Assembly: GCA_018303645.1 (NCBI GenBank)
Contig: JAGVXR010000066.1
Location: 1 to 6,937 of the forward strand
Direction of reading: 5' to 3'
DNA length: 6,937 nt
Source: Candidatus Woesearchaeota archaeon
GTDB lineage: Archaea > Nanobdellota > Nanobdellia > Woesearchaeales > GW2011-AR4
The notes under the pieces: model-generated
Database searches by the model: none
Seen by the model: the letters and a program-made list of their open reading frames with translations, nothing else
Told to the model about the DNA's origin: nothing
Position numbers and translations under genes: made by a program
Part shown: positions 6,416-6,937 of the stretch, in pieces
How the letters are laid out: every line of letters starts with the position of its first letter
Position numbering within the stretch: the first letter of the stretch is position 1

Positions 6416-6937
6416 ATGAAATTAGAATCTGTTGCTGTATCTTTTCCCTCAAGAAAGTTAACTAATGACGATATTGTTACATTAATTGAAGAAGAAAGCA
6501 AATCGACTTTTGAAGGAAATTTGAATAAAGCCCTTAGGCAGATCAGTCTTTTGCTTGGATATACTGGCGCAAATGAAAGACATTGGCTAGATAAAGGTGA
6601 AGACCGCATGGATTATATTGTTGATTCTGTAAAAAAAGCCTTGAAAGATGGAGATTGCAATAAGAAAGATATTGACTTATTAATTTATGCGGGTGTTGAC
6701 AGGAGACTTCGTGGACTTGGAGATGCTATCTTAGTTGCTAAAGCTGTCGGAATGAAAAATATCCAGTGTTTTGATATACTTGATGCTTGTATGAGCTGGA
6801 CTACTGCAGTTGAAGCTGCTTATGCTCTTCTAAATAATCAAGGATACAAACATATTATGGTCGTTAGTGCAGAATTTAACCAAACTCGTGAAAATGGTCC
6901 AGCCTATCCTGCAATATTTCGTCTTAGGAATTTGGAG
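6416..6937 (+). CDS. Beta-ketoacyl synthase III (FabH-like) family protein, 3' end cut by window edge
   Basis: This thiolase-fold condensing enzyme is visible for its first 174 residues. Recognisable parts are SFPSRKLTNDDI near the N-terminus, GYTGANERHW (48-57, the position of the RTGI-ER motif in FabH), IDLLIYAGV (86-94), and the active-site region FDILDACMSW with the probable nucleophile Cys125, followed by AVEAAYALL and KHIMVVSAEF. The catalytic His and Asn expected in the second half are outside the window, so activity cannot be judged. HMG-CoA synthase, OleA-type and PqsD-type enzymes share the fold; the DACMSW context is not the usual FabH AACSGF, so substrate and product are open. It lies 10 nt after purS and appears to be in the same transcript. 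Codon use differs from purS: GCT encodes 8 of 16 alanines (1 of 12 in purS), and 4 of 10 arginines are CGN (0 of 4 in purS), consistent with transfer. Confidence 0.82.
   Translation, partial: MKLESVAVSFPSRKLTNDDIVTLIEEESKSTFEGNLNKALRQISLLLGYTGANERHWLDKGEDRMDYIVDSVKKALKDGDCNKKDIDLLIYAGVDRRLRGLGDAILVAKAVGMKNIQCFDILDACMSWTTAVEAAYALLNNQGYKHIMVVSAEFNQTRENGPAYPAIFRLRNLE

Noticed and set aside
6307..6609. Minus-strand open frame (100 codons) across the purS/FabH-like junction
   Set aside because: It overlaps two supported plus-strand genes in full, and its serine/leucine/phenylalanine-rich product looks like a shadow of those genes.

Overview
The window most likely comes from an AT-rich archaeon, possibly one of the small-genome DPANN lineages, though that finer placement is a guess. 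The archaeal call rests on three A/T-rich TATA-like boxes placed just upstream of start codons. For the two minus-strand genes the box ends exactly 23 nt before the ATG, the spacing of leaderless archaeal transcripts. Arginine is mostly AGA/AGG, and purine synthesis uses separate PurL, PurQ and PurS rather than the large fused PurL. A bacterial origin cannot be excluded without a marker gene.

Layout. Positions 2-1192 (+) hold a folylpolyglutamate/dihydrofolate synthase (FolC) whose first few codons lie outside the left edge. A minus-strand island follows: two uncharacterised genes of 174 aa (1164-1688) and 123 aa (1743-2114), each with its own promoter. The first overlaps the folC end by 29 bp, tail to tail. 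Positions 2115-2233 form a divergent promoter region with a TATA box and a flanking direct repeat. From 2234 to the right edge runs a tight plus-strand operon: purL (2234-4579), an unrecognised putative membrane protein (4587-5129), purQ (5132-5947), a double-length purS (5944-6405) and the start of a FabH-like ketoacyl synthase (6416 to the edge).

How the genes fit. PurQ releases ammonia from glutamine, PurL uses it with ATP to turn FGAR into FGAM (fourth step of purine synthesis), and PurS bridges the two. FolC makes or extends the folate glutamate tail; folates are the usual formyl donors for purine synthesis, so its proximity is sensible, but the genes are not in one operon.

Most unusual points: PurS is a tandem duplication of the ordinary ~80-residue protein, so one chain could replace the PurS dimer. 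The 180-aa membrane-like gene is wedged between purL and purQ and has codon use unlike its neighbours. The ketoacyl synthase at the end also has shifted codon use and is unexpected in an archaeon. No RNA gene, CRISPR array, insertion sequence or clear terminator was seen. All gaps between genes are under 120 bases.
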